A stretch of DNA of 64,000 nt from Frigoribacterium sp. PvP032 (GTDB lineage: Bacteria; Actinomycetota; Actinomycetes; Actinomycetales; Microbacteriaceae), in the NCBI RefSeq assembly GCF_017833035.1, contig NZ_JAFIBM010000001.1, positions 1,054,001-1,118,000 of the forward strand, in the 5' to 3' direction. Positions 1 to 8,338 of the stretch are shown here, piece by piece (position 1 is the stretch's first letter; each line of letters starts with the position of its first letter). A program made the translations under genes and the position numbers. The notes under the pieces are model-generated. The model did not search any database. It was given only the letters and a program-made list of their open reading frames with translations, and was not told where the DNA came from.

Positions 1-1674
1 GCCCTCGAGGTCGAAGACGGCGACGACGTCGGTGCGCTGGGGCAGCGCCCGGGTGTCGAGCACGGCGCCGGCCGCGGCGGGCCGCACCGAGAACGCCCGC
101 GTCATCGCGGTGATCGACGGGAAGTGCACGGTCTGGAAGTAGTCCTCCCAGTCGATGTCGGTGACGTCGAAGCCGATGTCGGCGGGCGCCTCCTCAGGCA
201 GGCCGTCGTGCAGGGCACGCGTGCGACGGTCGTCGAAGATGATCTCGGACTGCACGTAGTGCCGGTAAAGGTCGGTGAGGCTCTGCAGCGACTCGAGGTC
301 GCCGCGTCGCGTCTGCACGTCGGTCAGGCTCGAGCGGGTGCGGGTCGTCGACGGCAGGCGGACGAGCACGCGCTCGCGCCAGTCGTTCGCGCGCTGCGCG
401 GTGCGGATCGCGCCCTCGACCTTGCGGACGCCGGGGAAGTTCCAGGTCGGCACGGGGATGCTCGTGTGCTCGTCGCGCGGCAACGGGTTCGCCGTGAAGA
501 ACGTCTTGAGGTTGTCGAACATCCGCAGGATGGGGAACGGGTTGCTGTTGCCCGACGCGACGTGGAAGTACTGCGGCTCGGGGGCCGAGGCCGGTGCCGA
601 GGCCGGTGCCGAGGCAGCAGCCGAGGAGGCGCCGGCCGGGTTCGCCGCGACGGCCAGGATCACGTTCACCACGTAGTCGACCGGCACGATGTCGAGCACG
701 CTGTCGGGCACGCCGGGGAACTCGGGCAGCAGGCCGCGGGCGTACGACATGATCAGCGGGTCGGCGACCTTGAAGCCGTCGATCCAGCCGGGGTAGGGGT
801 GGCGCAGCGCGCTCTCGACGATCGCGGGACGGACGACGGACAGGCGGTGGCCCTCGGCCGCCCAGATCTGCTCGGCGGCGCGCTCGGCGAAGGCCTTCGT
901 CAGCGTGTAGACGTCGGTCCAGCCGAGGGTCTCCGCACGGGTGCGCCCGTAGTCGACGAGACGGGCGGCCACCCAGGCGACCCGCGCCTCCTCGGCTGCG
1001 GCCGCGACGGCCTGCGGACCGGTCTTGCCGTGGCCGGCGCGGCCCTCGGCCAGGAACTTGCGGAGGGTCTCGGGCTGGCGCGACGCCGCCTCGACCCGGG
1101 CGCGGGCGTCGCGGGCCGCGGCGTGCTCGGCACGCCAGTCGACGTCGTGGCGGAGCGCCGCCTCGGGGAAGACGCCCTTGCGGATGCCGCCGACGTACGC
1201 CGTCGACACGTGCACGACGTGCGGGTCGCCGCCCGCCGCGACCAGCGCCTCGTACAGGCCGACGGCGCCGCCCACGTTCGTGTCGAACGCCTGGTCGATC
1301 GGCGGGTCGAACGACACGGTCGACGCGCTGTGGATGACGACGTCGAGGTCGCGGGGCAGCTCGGGCAGCGTGCCGAGCGAGCTCTCGACGACGCGCAGCC
1401 GCTCGGTCAGCGCGCGCTCGACCTCGTCGGCGCCGACGCGCTCGCGCCACGACGCGAACACGGGCTTCTTGAGCAGGTGCCGCAGGCGCGCGAGGGCCGA
1501 GGTGCCGGCCTTGGGCCGGATCAGCAGCGTGATGGTCGTGTCGGGGTGCGACGACAGCAGCCGCTCGAGGATCGCCTGGCCGACGAAGCCGGTGCCGCCG
1601 GTCAGCAGCACGTGCGACGAGCCGAGGCTGGTCACGGTCGAACCGGGCACGGATGAGGGAGCAGGGACGGTCAT
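1..1674 (-). CDS. Fatty acyl-CoA reductase / HAD phosphatase fusion, 3' end outside window
   Basis: 558 codons are visible; the C-terminus lies beyond the left edge. The N-terminal half is an extended SDR of the male-sterility/NAD-binding-4 type. It has the Rossmann motif TGGTGFVG at about residues 25-32 and the catalytic pair Y256-x3-K260 in YTLTK. Such enzymes reduce acyl-CoA to fatty alcohol or aldehyde. A low-complexity Ala/Ser/Pro insert sits near residues 350-365. The last visible residues, VAVFDLEG, look like the start of a HAD phosphatase domain, with Glu where the second motif-I Asp is usual. The ATG overlaps the stop of the upstream gene (ATGA), so translation is probably coupled. 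The genomic partners (SDR, acyltransferase, AGPS homologue) suggest it supplies fatty alcohol for ether lipids; that role is inferred. Confidence 0.85.
   Translation of the reverse strand, partial: MTVPAPSSVPGSTVTSLGSSHVLLTGGTGFVGQAILERLLSSHPDTTITLLIRPKAGTSALARLRHLLKKPVFASWRERVGADEVERALTERLRVVESSLGTLPELPRDLDVVIHSASTVSFDPPIDQAFDTNVGGAVGLYEALVAAGGDPHVVHVSTAYVGGIRKGVFPEAALRHDVDWRAEHAAARDARARVEAASRQPETLRKFLAEGRAGHGKTGPQAVAAAAEEARVAWVAARLVDYGRTRAETLGWTDVYTLTKAFAERAAEQIWAAEGHRLSVVRPAIVESALRHPYPGWIDGFKVADPLIMSYARGLLPEFPGVPDSVLDIVPVDYVVNVILAVAANPAGASSAAASAPASAPASAPEPQYFHVASGNSNPFPILRMFDNLKTFFTANPLPRDEHTSIPVPTWNFPGVRKVEGAIRTAQRANDWRERVLVRLPSTTRTRSSLTDVQTRRGDLESLQSLTDLYRHYVQSEIIFDDRRTRALHDGLPEEAPADIGFDVTDIDWEDYFQTVHFPSITAMTRAFSVRPAAAGAVLDTRALPQRTDVVAVFDLEG
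584..619. repeat. 12-bp tandem repeat inside the reductase gene
   Basis: Three units of GCCGAGGCCGGT or a close variant follow each other at a 12-bp period. They encode the Ala/Ser/Pro-rich insert of the reductase. In-frame length variation between strains is likely. Confidence 0.7.
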
Positions 1675-2492
1675 GCGGTGAGCTTTCGTGTCACGGCGGC
1701 GCCCACGGAGGCGTCGAGTCCTGGCAGGGAGGCGACGCGCTCGCCGACGGCGTCCGCCCGCAGGTGGCCGGCGGCGCCGCCCCACACCGCGGTGTCGAAG
1801 AAGGTGCGCTCGGCGTCGGAGCGCTCGACGGCGCCCAGCGGCCAGACGGCCGTCGACAAGGAGGCGCGGGTCTGCTTGACGGCGCGCGCCGAGTCCTCGA
1901 GGCGCCAGCGGGCCTCGACGTCGAAGAACTCCTCGTGCCGCGCCTTGACGGTGCGGAGGCGCTCGACGACGGCGGTCAGCGCGGGGCTGTCGGCACGCTC
2001 GACGACGACGTCGTACGCGTGCCGCATCACCCACTCGTCGACGAGGCCGGTGGTCATGTGCACGGCCACGATGGGCACGCCGCGGCCGATCGCCTCGATC
2101 GCGCGGGTGATCGGGCCGCGCCGCTCGACGGCCTCGGCGGGGCTGTGTCGGCGGGGCCCCTCCTCGACGTCCTTGAGGCGCGGCTCGCCGTTCGCCTCGA
2201 GCACCGCGTCGACCGCGTCGGCGATCCAGTACTTCTCGAACGCCCAGGTCACGAGGAACGCGGTGACCCGAGCGTCTTTGTGCGTCGCGGTGACGAGCAG
2301 GTTGCGGAGGTGCTCCATCGTCGCGCTCTCGAGGCGGCCGAGGTGGCGCAGGAGGCGGAGCTCGTCCGGGCCGAGCGGCGCGGCCTCGAAGGGGGCCAGG
2401 TCGAGCTCGGCGCGGAGGGTGCCCTGGGCGGTCAGGGTGAACTCGCGGATGTCGAAGGTGCTCGAGTCGTAGGGGTCGCGATCGGTCGTCAT
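1671..2492 (-). CDS. Uncharacterised helical protein of the ether-lipid cluster
   Basis: This is a 273-aa protein without signal peptide or membrane span. I do not recognise a named family. It is predicted mostly helical, with acidic and His residues spaced as possible metal ligands (ESATMEHL, FEKYW, HMTTGLVDEW, ARHEEFFDVEARW). A ferritin-like di-iron fold is therefore conceivable but unproven. The ATG at 2492 is chosen because GGAGGA lies about 9 bases upstream; an in-frame ATG at 2585 lacks this. It is the first gene of a two-gene operon and its stop overlaps the start of the acyl reductase, so the two products probably work together. Confidence 0.7.
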   Translation of the reverse strand: MTTDRDPYDSSTFDIREFTLTAQGTLRAELDLAPFEAAPLGPDELRLLRHLGRLESATMEHLRNLLVTATHKDARVTAFLVTWAFEKYWIADAVDAVLEANGEPRLKDVEEGPRRHSPAEAVERRGPITRAIEAIGRGVPIVAVHMTTGLVDEWVMRHAYDVVVERADSPALTAVVERLRTVKARHEEFFDVEARWRLEDSARAVKQTRASLSTAVWPLGAVERSDAERTFFDTAVWGGAAGHLRADAVGERVASLPGLDASVGAAVTRKLTA

Positions 2493-2565
2493 GGCTGTGT
2501 TCCTCCGGGGGACCTCATCGCGGTGGTGAACGGGACACGATGCACGCAGTTTCCCGACAAGACCG

Positions 2566-2571
2566 TATCGT
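2566..2571 (+). promoter_or_regulatory. -10-like hexamer of the SDR gene
   Basis: TATCGT ends 7 bases before the ATG at 2579, and no Shine-Dalgarno sequence is present. This fits a leaderless transcript. The divergent operon starts only 86 bp away, so the two promoters share this short gap. Confidence 0.45.
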
Positions 2572-2578
2572 AAGCGGC

Positions 2579-3400
2579 ATGGCAACAGCGCTCGTCACCG
2601 GGGGCACGTCCGGCATCGGAGCCGAATTCGCCCGTCAACTCGCCGCCCGCGGCTGGGACCTCGTCCTGGTCGCCCGCGACCCCGCCCGACTCGACCTGAC
2701 CGCCCTCGAGCTGAGGGCCCTCGGACGCGACGTCGAGGTGCTCTCCGCCGACCTCGGCGACCGTGCCGACGTCGAGCGGGTGGCCGCCCGGCTCGCCGAG
2801 GCCCACCGTCCCGTCGACCTGCTCGTCAACAACGCCGGCTTCGGCGTGCACGAGCCGCTCACCAGCACCGACACGGCCGTGCACGACCGGGCCTTCGAGG
2901 TGATGGTGCGGAGCGTGCTGGTGCTGTCCGCGTCCGCGGGGCGCGCGATGCGCCTCCGTGGCTCCGGGCACATCGTGAACGTCGGCAGCGTCGCGGGCTT
3001 CATGGCGATGGGCAGCTACTCGTCGATCAAGGCGTGGGTCAACTCGTTCAGCGAGGGCCTCGCGGTCGAGCTCAAGGGCACCGGCGTGGGCGTCACGGTG
3101 CTGCAGCCGGGGTGGGTGCGGACGGAGTTCCATCAGCGCGCCGGCATCCGGTCGTCGTCCATACCCAACTCGATGTGGCTCAGCGCCGAACGACTGGTGT
3201 CCGCGTGCCTGCGCGACGTCGAGAGAGGGAAGGTGGTGTCCATGCCCACGCTTCGGTACAAGGTGCTGATCGGCTTGGTCAAGCACGCCCCCGGCAGCGC
3301 CGTGCGCGCCGTGTCGGGCGCGATCTCGTCGAGCCGCCGGACGCCTGCGGACGCTGTCACCGGCGGTGCTGCCGGCACGGACGCTCCGGTGGAGCGGTGA
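2579..3400 (+). CDS. SDR family oxidoreductase
   Basis: A 273-aa classical short-chain dehydrogenase. The cofactor motif TGGTSGIG is at the N-terminus, NNAG follows, and the catalytic pair is Y147-x3-K151 (YSSIK) with the Ser in VGSVAG. The C-terminal 40 residues are basic and Ser/Ala-rich. It is first in a three-gene operon: its TGA overlaps the GTG of the acyltransferase, which in turn overlaps the AGPS homologue. In that company it could be the 1-acyl/alkyl-DHAP reductase of ether-lipid synthesis. This is inference; the SDR family alone does not define the substrate. Confidence 0.85.
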   Translation: MATALVTGGTSGIGAEFARQLAARGWDLVLVARDPARLDLTALELRALGRDVEVLSADLGDRADVERVAARLAEAHRPVDLLVNNAGFGVHEPLTSTDTAVHDRAFEVMVRSVLVLSASAGRAMRLRGSGHIVNVGSVAGFMAMGSYSSIKAWVNSFSEGLAVELKGTGVGVTVLQPGWVRTEFHQRAGIRSSSIPNSMWLSAERLVSACLRDVERGKVVSMPTLRYKVLIGLVKHAPGSAVRAVSGAISSSRRTPADAVTGGAAGTDAPVER

Positions 3401-4389
3401 CGGTGGCCCGCGACGAGCGACCCGACGAGACCGAGCAGCCCGCCGGGTCGGGGTCTGCCGCTGCCTCGCCTGCTGCTCCTGCCGCCCGGCCGCGTCGCGA
3501 CGCCGTGGCTCGTGCCGCCGTCGACGTCAAGGACCGCTTCAGCTCTCGCGGCCACGCCATGGCCCGCTACGTCGCCCAGCGCGTCGTCCTCAAGCCCACG
3601 ATCTGGTCGATCACGAGCGTCACGGTGATCGACCGCGACCGGCTGAAGGGCGTCGAGGGCGGCTTCATCGTGGTCGCCAACCACTCCAGCCACCTCGACG
3701 CGCCCCTCATCCTCGGCGCGCTGCCGCGCCGCCTGGCCCGCTACCTCGCGACCGGCGCCGCCGCCGACTACTTCTTCGACGTGCCGTGGCGCCGCAAGCT
3801 GACCGAGCTCTTCTTCAACGCGTTCCCCGTGCAGCGAGGGTCGTCGACCGCGACCCCCGCCGGCACGCCGGGCTCGTCGACCCCGCAGGCGCCGGGGGCC
3901 GTCGCCGCGGCCGCAGCCGCCGCTGCCGCTCACCCCTCGACGGGCGCCACGGCGATCCCGTCCGCGGCCCGCCGCAAGGCCGCCGCCAAGGTCGCGGCCC
4001 GTCGCCGCGCCGGTCAGCCGACCGTCAGCGCGCGCTCGCTGCTCGAGCGCGGCTACCCGGTGCTGGTGTTCCCGGAGGGCACGCGGTCCAAGGACGGCAC
4101 CGTCGCCTCCTTCAAGCCCGGTGCCGCGGCGCTCGCCGCCGCCTGCGACGTGCCGATCATCCCGCTCGCGCTGATCGGCGCCCACATCGCGCACCCGCGC
4201 GGCTCGAGCTGGCCGCGCCCCGGCCGGCTGCCCGTCGGCGTCGCGTTCGGCGACCCGATGCGCCCAGAGCCCGGCGAGACGCCCCTCGACTTCTCCGCTC
4301 GGCTCCGCGCCGAGATCCTGCGTCTGAAGGACGCGAACACCGCCCGCATCCTGGGCCCCGAACACCCCTCTGAAGGAGCACGACCGTGA
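3397..4389 (+). CDS. 1-acylglycerol-3-phosphate acyltransferase-like protein (PlsC family)
   Basis: A 330-aa acyltransferase. Motif I is NHSSHLD (HX4D), motif III is FPEGTRS near residue 225, and motif IV is PIIPLAL. About 60 Ala/Arg-rich residues (near 149-210) are inserted between FPVQRG and motif III, which is unusual, and the N-terminal 45 residues are also low complexity. The GTG overlaps the SDR stop (GTGA), with GGAG just upstream. In eukaryotic ether-lipid synthesis an acyltransferase (GNPAT) makes acyl-DHAP for AGPS; this gene sits directly before an AGPS homologue, so the same step is a reasonable guess. Lysophosphatidate acylation is the alternative. Confidence 0.85.
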   Translation: MTVARDERPDETEQPAGSGSAAASPAAPAARPRRDAVARAAVDVKDRFSSRGHAMARYVAQRVVLKPTIWSITSVTVIDRDRLKGVEGGFIVVANHSSHLDAPLILGALPRRLARYLATGAAADYFFDVPWRRKLTELFFNAFPVQRGSSTATPAGTPGSSTPQAPGAVAAAAAAAAAHPSTGATAIPSAARRKAAAKVAARRRAGQPTVSARSLLERGYPVLVFPEGTRSKDGTVASFKPGAAALAAACDVPIIPLALIGAHIAHPRGSSWPRPGRLPVGVAFGDPMRPEPGETPLDFSARLRAEILRLKDANTARILGPEHPSEGARP

Positions 4390-6092
4390 CCGACGTCCAG
4401 AACAAGCCCCAGACCACGGCCGCCGACCACGGCGTCGCGCACATGAAGTGGTGGGGCTGGGGCGTCGAGGGCGTCGCGTTCCACCACGAGGACAAGCCGG
4501 GCTTCGCCCCGTTCGTCAAGAAGATCGTCGGCGTCGAGCTGACCCAGGGCCAGCACGACACCGGCCTCGACTTCTCGCAGCTGACCGTCCCGGCGTCGCG
4601 TGCCTCCACCGAGGTCGTCGACTCGCTGGTGCAGATCGTCGGTCCGGAGCACGTCGACCAGGGCGACCACGACCGCGTGGTGCACACCTACGGCAAGAGC
4701 ATCCGCGACCTGATCCGCATCCGCGCCGGCATCCTCGAGCGCGTGCCGGACCTCGTCGTCTATCCCGCCGACGAGGCCGAGGTGCAGCAGATCGTCGACC
4801 TCGCGGTCGCGAGCGACGTCGTGCTGATCCCCTTCGGCGGCGGCAGCAACATCGTCGGCAGCCTCGAGCCGATGCCGACCGAGGAGCGCACCGTCGTCTC
4901 GCTCGACATGGGCCGCCTCTCGAAGGTGCTCGACATCGACGAGGACGGCGGTCTCGCCCGCATCCAGGCCGGCGGCCAGGGCCCCGACCTCGAGGAGCAG
5001 CTGAACGCCCGCGGCTGGACCCTCGGCCACTTCCCCGACAGCTTCACGCACTCGACGATGGGGGGCTGGGTCGCGACCCGCTCCTCCGGGATGCAGAGCG
5101 ACAAGTACGGCGACATCGCCGACATCACCAAGGGGCTGCGCGTCGTGCGCCCCGGGGGCGTGCTCGCGATCCGCGCCGTGCCGAGCGCCTCCACCGGGCC
5201 GTCGCTCCGCGAGATGATCATCGGCTCGGAGGGGCGCCTCGGCGTCATCACCGAGGTCACCGCCCAGGTGCACCGCCTGCCCGAGAAGCGCGAGATCCTC
5301 GCCTACCTGTTCCCGTCGTGGCACGACGGCCTGGCCGCCATGCAGGCCATAGCCGAGAGCGACGCCCGCCCGTCGGTGACCCGCGTCTCGGACGCGCACG
5401 AGACGGCGTTCTCGTTCGCCACGTCGAAGGCCAGCACGGGCATCTCGAAGGTCGTCAACGACGCGCTGCCGAAGGTCCTGAAGGCCAAGGGCTGGGACGT
5501 CGACGTCATGTGCCTGTCCTTCATCGGCTACGAGGGCAGCCCCGAGCACGTCGCCCAGACCCAGAAGGCCGTCGCCAAGATCGTCAAGGCGAACAAGGGC
5601 ATGGGCGTCGGCAAGGGCCCCGGCAAGCTCTACGACCAGAAGAAGTTCGACACGCCCTACCTGCGCGACTTCTTCATGGACCACGGCGGCGCGGCCGACG
5701 TCTCCGAGACCGCGGCCCCCTGGTCGAAGCTGCGCGCCGTGTCGTCGCGCGTCTACGCCGCCGCCAACCAGGCGTTCGACCAGATCGGCGTCCAGGGCTG
5801 GATCATGGGCCACCTGTCGCACTCGTACCACTCGGGCGCGTGCCTCTACTTCACCTTCGCGTTCGAGCACGGCGAGCAGGCCGAGGCGGAGTACGACGTC
5901 GTGAAGCACGCGATCCAGCAGGCGTTCATCGACACCGGCGCGACCGTGTCGCACCACCACGGCGTCGGCCTCGAGCACCAGCCGTGGCTCGCCCAGGACG
6001 TCTCGGCCGAGGGCGTCGCCGTCATGCAGGGGCTGTTCGACTCGGCCGACCCCGGACGCGTGTTCAACCCGGGCAAGGTCACCGGCGCGTAG
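4386..6092 (+). CDS. agpS: Alkyldihydroxyacetonephosphate synthase-like FAD enzyme
   Basis: A 568-aa PCMH-type flavoprotein. It has the N-terminal MKWWGWG signature, the FAD-binding PFGGGSNIVGS near residue 149, YHSGACLYF near residue 481, HHH at 523-525 in HHHGVGLEH, and the C-terminal NPGKV. These match the AGPS family, which swaps the acyl chain of acyl-DHAP for a fatty alcohol and so forms the ether bond. A generic lactate/glycolate-type oxidase is less likely because of the paired Tyr and HHH motifs. The GTG start overlaps the acyltransferase stop. It is the last gene of the operon and is followed by a strong hairpin. Confidence 0.9.
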   Translation: MTDVQNKPQTTAADHGVAHMKWWGWGVEGVAFHHEDKPGFAPFVKKIVGVELTQGQHDTGLDFSQLTVPASRASTEVVDSLVQIVGPEHVDQGDHDRVVHTYGKSIRDLIRIRAGILERVPDLVVYPADEAEVQQIVDLAVASDVVLIPFGGGSNIVGSLEPMPTEERTVVSLDMGRLSKVLDIDEDGGLARIQAGGQGPDLEEQLNARGWTLGHFPDSFTHSTMGGWVATRSSGMQSDKYGDIADITKGLRVVRPGGVLAIRAVPSASTGPSLREMIIGSEGRLGVITEVTAQVHRLPEKREILAYLFPSWHDGLAAMQAIAESDARPSVTRVSDAHETAFSFATSKASTGISKVVNDALPKVLKAKGWDVDVMCLSFIGYEGSPEHVAQTQKAVAKIVKANKGMGVGKGPGKLYDQKKFDTPYLRDFFMDHGGAADVSETAAPWSKLRAVSSRVYAAANQAFDQIGVQGWIMGHLSHSYHSGACLYFTFAFEHGEQAEAEYDVVKHAIQQAFIDTGATVSHHHGVGLEHQPWLAQDVSAEGVAVMQGLFDSADPGRVFNPGKVTGA

Positions 6093-6122
6093 CTCCGCCG
6101 CCCGGCCTCGGTACCCGGCCTC

Positions 6123-6157
6123 GGCGCCCCGTCGCACCTCGCGTGCGGCGGGGCGCC
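6123..6157 (+). terminator. Hairpin after agpS
   Basis: GGCGCCCCG pairs with CGGGGCGCC, extended with mismatches, about 30 bases after the agpS stop. There is no clear T-run, as is usual in this genome. Confidence 0.6.
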
Positions 6158-6185
6158 GCTCTGTCGCCTCGTGGCCTCGGCCCCC

Positions 6186-6271
6186 GTCGAGGACTCAGGT
6201 GCTGATGTCGGGGGCGGCGCTCCGTCCTCGGCGAACGGGGCGGCGCCTCCTTCGTTCCCTGAATCGTCGAC
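6186..6271. repeat. 86-bp paired-motif element 1
   Basis: The left arm GTCGAGGACTCAGG and right arm CCTGAATCGTCGAC bound a 58-bp GC-rich centre. It lies between agpS and cysK, both on the plus strand. It is one of 14 copies in the window. Confidence 0.85.
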
Positions 6272-6381
6272 GCGTCGACCGCCCGCCCGCTGCCGGACGT
6301 CATCTGCGGCACGGTCGCAGGCCCGCTGCCTAGACTCAGGTCTGTTCGTACGTACCGACCCACCTCACGGAAGAGACGCGC

Positions 6382-7320
6382 ATGACCGGCATCCACGACG
6401 ACATCACCTCCGCCTTCGGCGACACGCCCCTCGTGCGCCTCAACCGGCTGGCGGTGCCCGGCGGCGCCGAGGTCGTCGTGAAGCTCGAGTTCTACAACCC
6501 GGGCGCCAGCGTGAAGGACCGGCTGGGCGTCGCCATCGTCGACGCTGCCGAGGCCTCAGGTCAGCTGCAGCCCGGCGGCACGATCGTCGAGGGGTCGAGC
6601 GGCAACACCGGCATCGCGCTCGCGCTCGTGGGCGCCGCCCGCGGCTACCGCGTCGTCATCACGATGCCCGAGACGATGAGCGTCGAGCGCCGCACCTTGA
6701 TCAAGGCGTACGGCGCCGAGGTCGTGCTCACCCCCGGCGGCGAGGGGATGCGCGGCGCCGTCGAGCGCGCGAAGCAGATCGTGGACGAGACCGAGGGCGC
6801 CGTCTGGGCCCAGCAGTTCGAGACGCTGGCGAACGCCGAGATCCACCGCCGCACGACGGCGCGCGAGATCATCCGCGACACGGACGGCGCCGTCGACTTC
6901 TTCGTCGCGGGCGTCGGCACCGGCGGCACCATCACGGGCGTCGGCCAGGTGCTGCACGACGAGGTCCCCGGGGTTAAGGTCGTTGCTGTCGAACCCGCCG
7001 ACTCGCCCCTGCTCAGCGAGGGCAAGGCCGGGCCGCACAAGATCCAGGGCATCGGCGCCAACTTCGTGCCGGAGGTGCTCGACCGCTCACAGATCGACGA
7101 GGTGTTCCCCGTGCAGCTCGACGACGCCCTGCGCGTCGCGCGGGACCTCGGCACGAAGGAGGGCATCCTCTCCGGCATCTCGTCGGGGGCCATCGTGCAC
7201 GCCGCCCTCGAGATCGCCGCCCGCCCCGAGAACGCGGGCAAGCGCATCGTCGCCATCGTCTGCGACACGGGGGAGCGCTACCTCTCGACCGTCCTGTTCC
7301 AGGACCTCGCGGACGCCTAG
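6382..7320 (+). CDS. cysK: Cysteine synthase A (O-acetylserine sulfhydrylase)
   Basis: A 312-aa fold-type II PLP enzyme that makes cysteine from O-acetylserine and sulfide. The PLP lysine is K45 in NPGASVKDR. The substrate loop GSSGNTGIAL and the glycine-rich GVGTGGTITG are present. Length is normal. GGAAGAG lies just upstream of the ATG, and a possible -10 (TAGACT) is at 6331-6336. Serine acetyltransferase follows immediately, so the two cysteine-forming steps are one operon. Confidence 0.97.
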   Translation: MTGIHDDITSAFGDTPLVRLNRLAVPGGAEVVVKLEFYNPGASVKDRLGVAIVDAAEASGQLQPGGTIVEGSSGNTGIALALVGAARGYRVVITMPETMSVERRTLIKAYGAEVVLTPGGEGMRGAVERAKQIVDETEGAVWAQQFETLANAEIHRRTTAREIIRDTDGAVDFFVAGVGTGGTITGVGQVLHDEVPGVKVVAVEPADSPLLSEGKAGPHKIQGIGANFVPEVLDRSQIDEVFPVQLDDALRVARDLGTKEGILSGISSGAIVHAALEIAARPENAGKRIVAIVCDTGERYLSTVLFQDLADA

Positions 7321-7321
7321 C

Positions 7322-7873
7322 GTGCGGCTGGTCGCGCGGCTGCGCGAGGACCTCGCCACCGTGCAGCGACGCGACCCCGCCGCCCGCGGACGACTCGAGA
7401 CCGCCCTGGTGTACTCGGGGCTGCACGCGGTGTGGGCGCACCGCCTCACCAGCAGACTGTGGCGTGCGGAAGGGGTGCCGCGCCTCCTCGGCTCGCGGTT
7501 CGTCGCCCGGGTGCTCTCGCAGGTCGCCCGGACCGCGACGGGCGTCGAGATCCACCCGGGGGCCGTGCTCGGGCGGCGGTTGTTCATCGACCACGGGATG
7601 GGGACGGTCGTCGGCGAGACGGCGGTCGTCGGGGACGACTGCACGCTGTTCCACGGCGTCACGCTCGGGGGCAAGGGCGGCCGCGGCGTCGCCGGACGTC
7701 GACACCCGACGCTCGAGCGCGGCGTCACGGTCGGCGCGGGCGCGGCGGTGCTCGGCGGGGTCGTGGTCGGGGCGGACAGCATCGTCGGCGCGGGGGCGGT
7801 CGTCACGCACGACGTGCCGCCCGGGTCGGTCGCGGTGGGCGTGCCCGCCGTGGCGCGGCCGCGGCACCGCTAG
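7322..7873 (+). CDS. cysE: Serine O-acetyltransferase
   Basis: A 183-aa left-handed beta-helix acetyltransferase, the short form of CysE. The hexapeptide repeats run from about residue 70 to the C-terminus. It contains HPGAVLG, DHGMGTVVGE and HGVTLGG, the last matching the catalytic/serine-binding region. The GTG lies one base after the cysK stop, so translation is coupled. It makes the O-acetylserine used by CysK. Confidence 0.95.
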   Translation: MRLVARLREDLATVQRRDPAARGRLETALVYSGLHAVWAHRLTSRLWRAEGVPRLLGSRFVARVLSQVARTATGVEIHPGAVLGRRLFIDHGMGTVVGETAVVGDDCTLFHGVTLGGKGGRGVAGRRHPTLERGVTVGAGAAVLGGVVVGADSIVGAGAVVTHDVPPGSVAVGVPAVARPRHR

Positions 7874-7892
7874 CGCCGCCGCGAGCTGCCGA

Positions 7893-8246
7893 CTACGCGA
7901 GCGGGCGTCGTGACTTCGGCATGCCCGCGATCACCCGGTCGTACGAGTTGCCCACGAGGTCCTCGACCATGGTGGCGGGGAGGTCGCCCGACAGGTCGAT
8001 CGTGATCCAGTGCCGCTTGTTCAGGTGCCAGCCCGGCGTGATCTCGCGGTGCTCGGCGCGCAGCTGCTCGGCGTGCTCGGGAACGGCCTTGAGCGAGACG
8101 GACGGCGTCTCGGCGTCGACGGGCACCAGGGCGAAGATCTTGCCGCGCACCTTGTACACGGCGATCTCGAGCCCGAACGGGAACGTCAGCTCGGCAGAGG
8201 GCTGCTCGGCGCAGAGCGCCTGCACCTGTTCGGTCGTCATGGCCAT
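7893..8246 (-). CDS. MmcQ/YjbR family protein
   Basis: A 117-aa alpha/beta protein of the YjbR (CyaY-like fold) family. The sequence ends WITIDLSGDLPATMVEDLVGNSYDRVIAGMP, with the typical KRHW and SYDRV blocks (shown here in part). The family's function is not established; DNA binding has been proposed. The ATG at 8246 is preferred to 8240 because the -10-like GATCCT ends 6 bases before it. It faces cysE, 19 bases from its stop. Confidence 0.85.
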   Translation of the reverse strand: MAMTTEQVQALCAEQPSAELTFPFGLEIAVYKVRGKIFALVPVDAETPSVSLKAVPEHAEQLRAEHREITPGWHLNKRHWITIDLSGDLPATMVEDLVGNSYDRVIAGMPKSRRPLA

Positions 8247-8338
8247 GCCACCAGGATCGCAGGTCGTCGCAGGCCGCAGACCGGATGCGGGATGCCGGAG
8301 GTCGCAGGGAGCAGGGCCCGGGGCGGCAGGCGCGGCCG

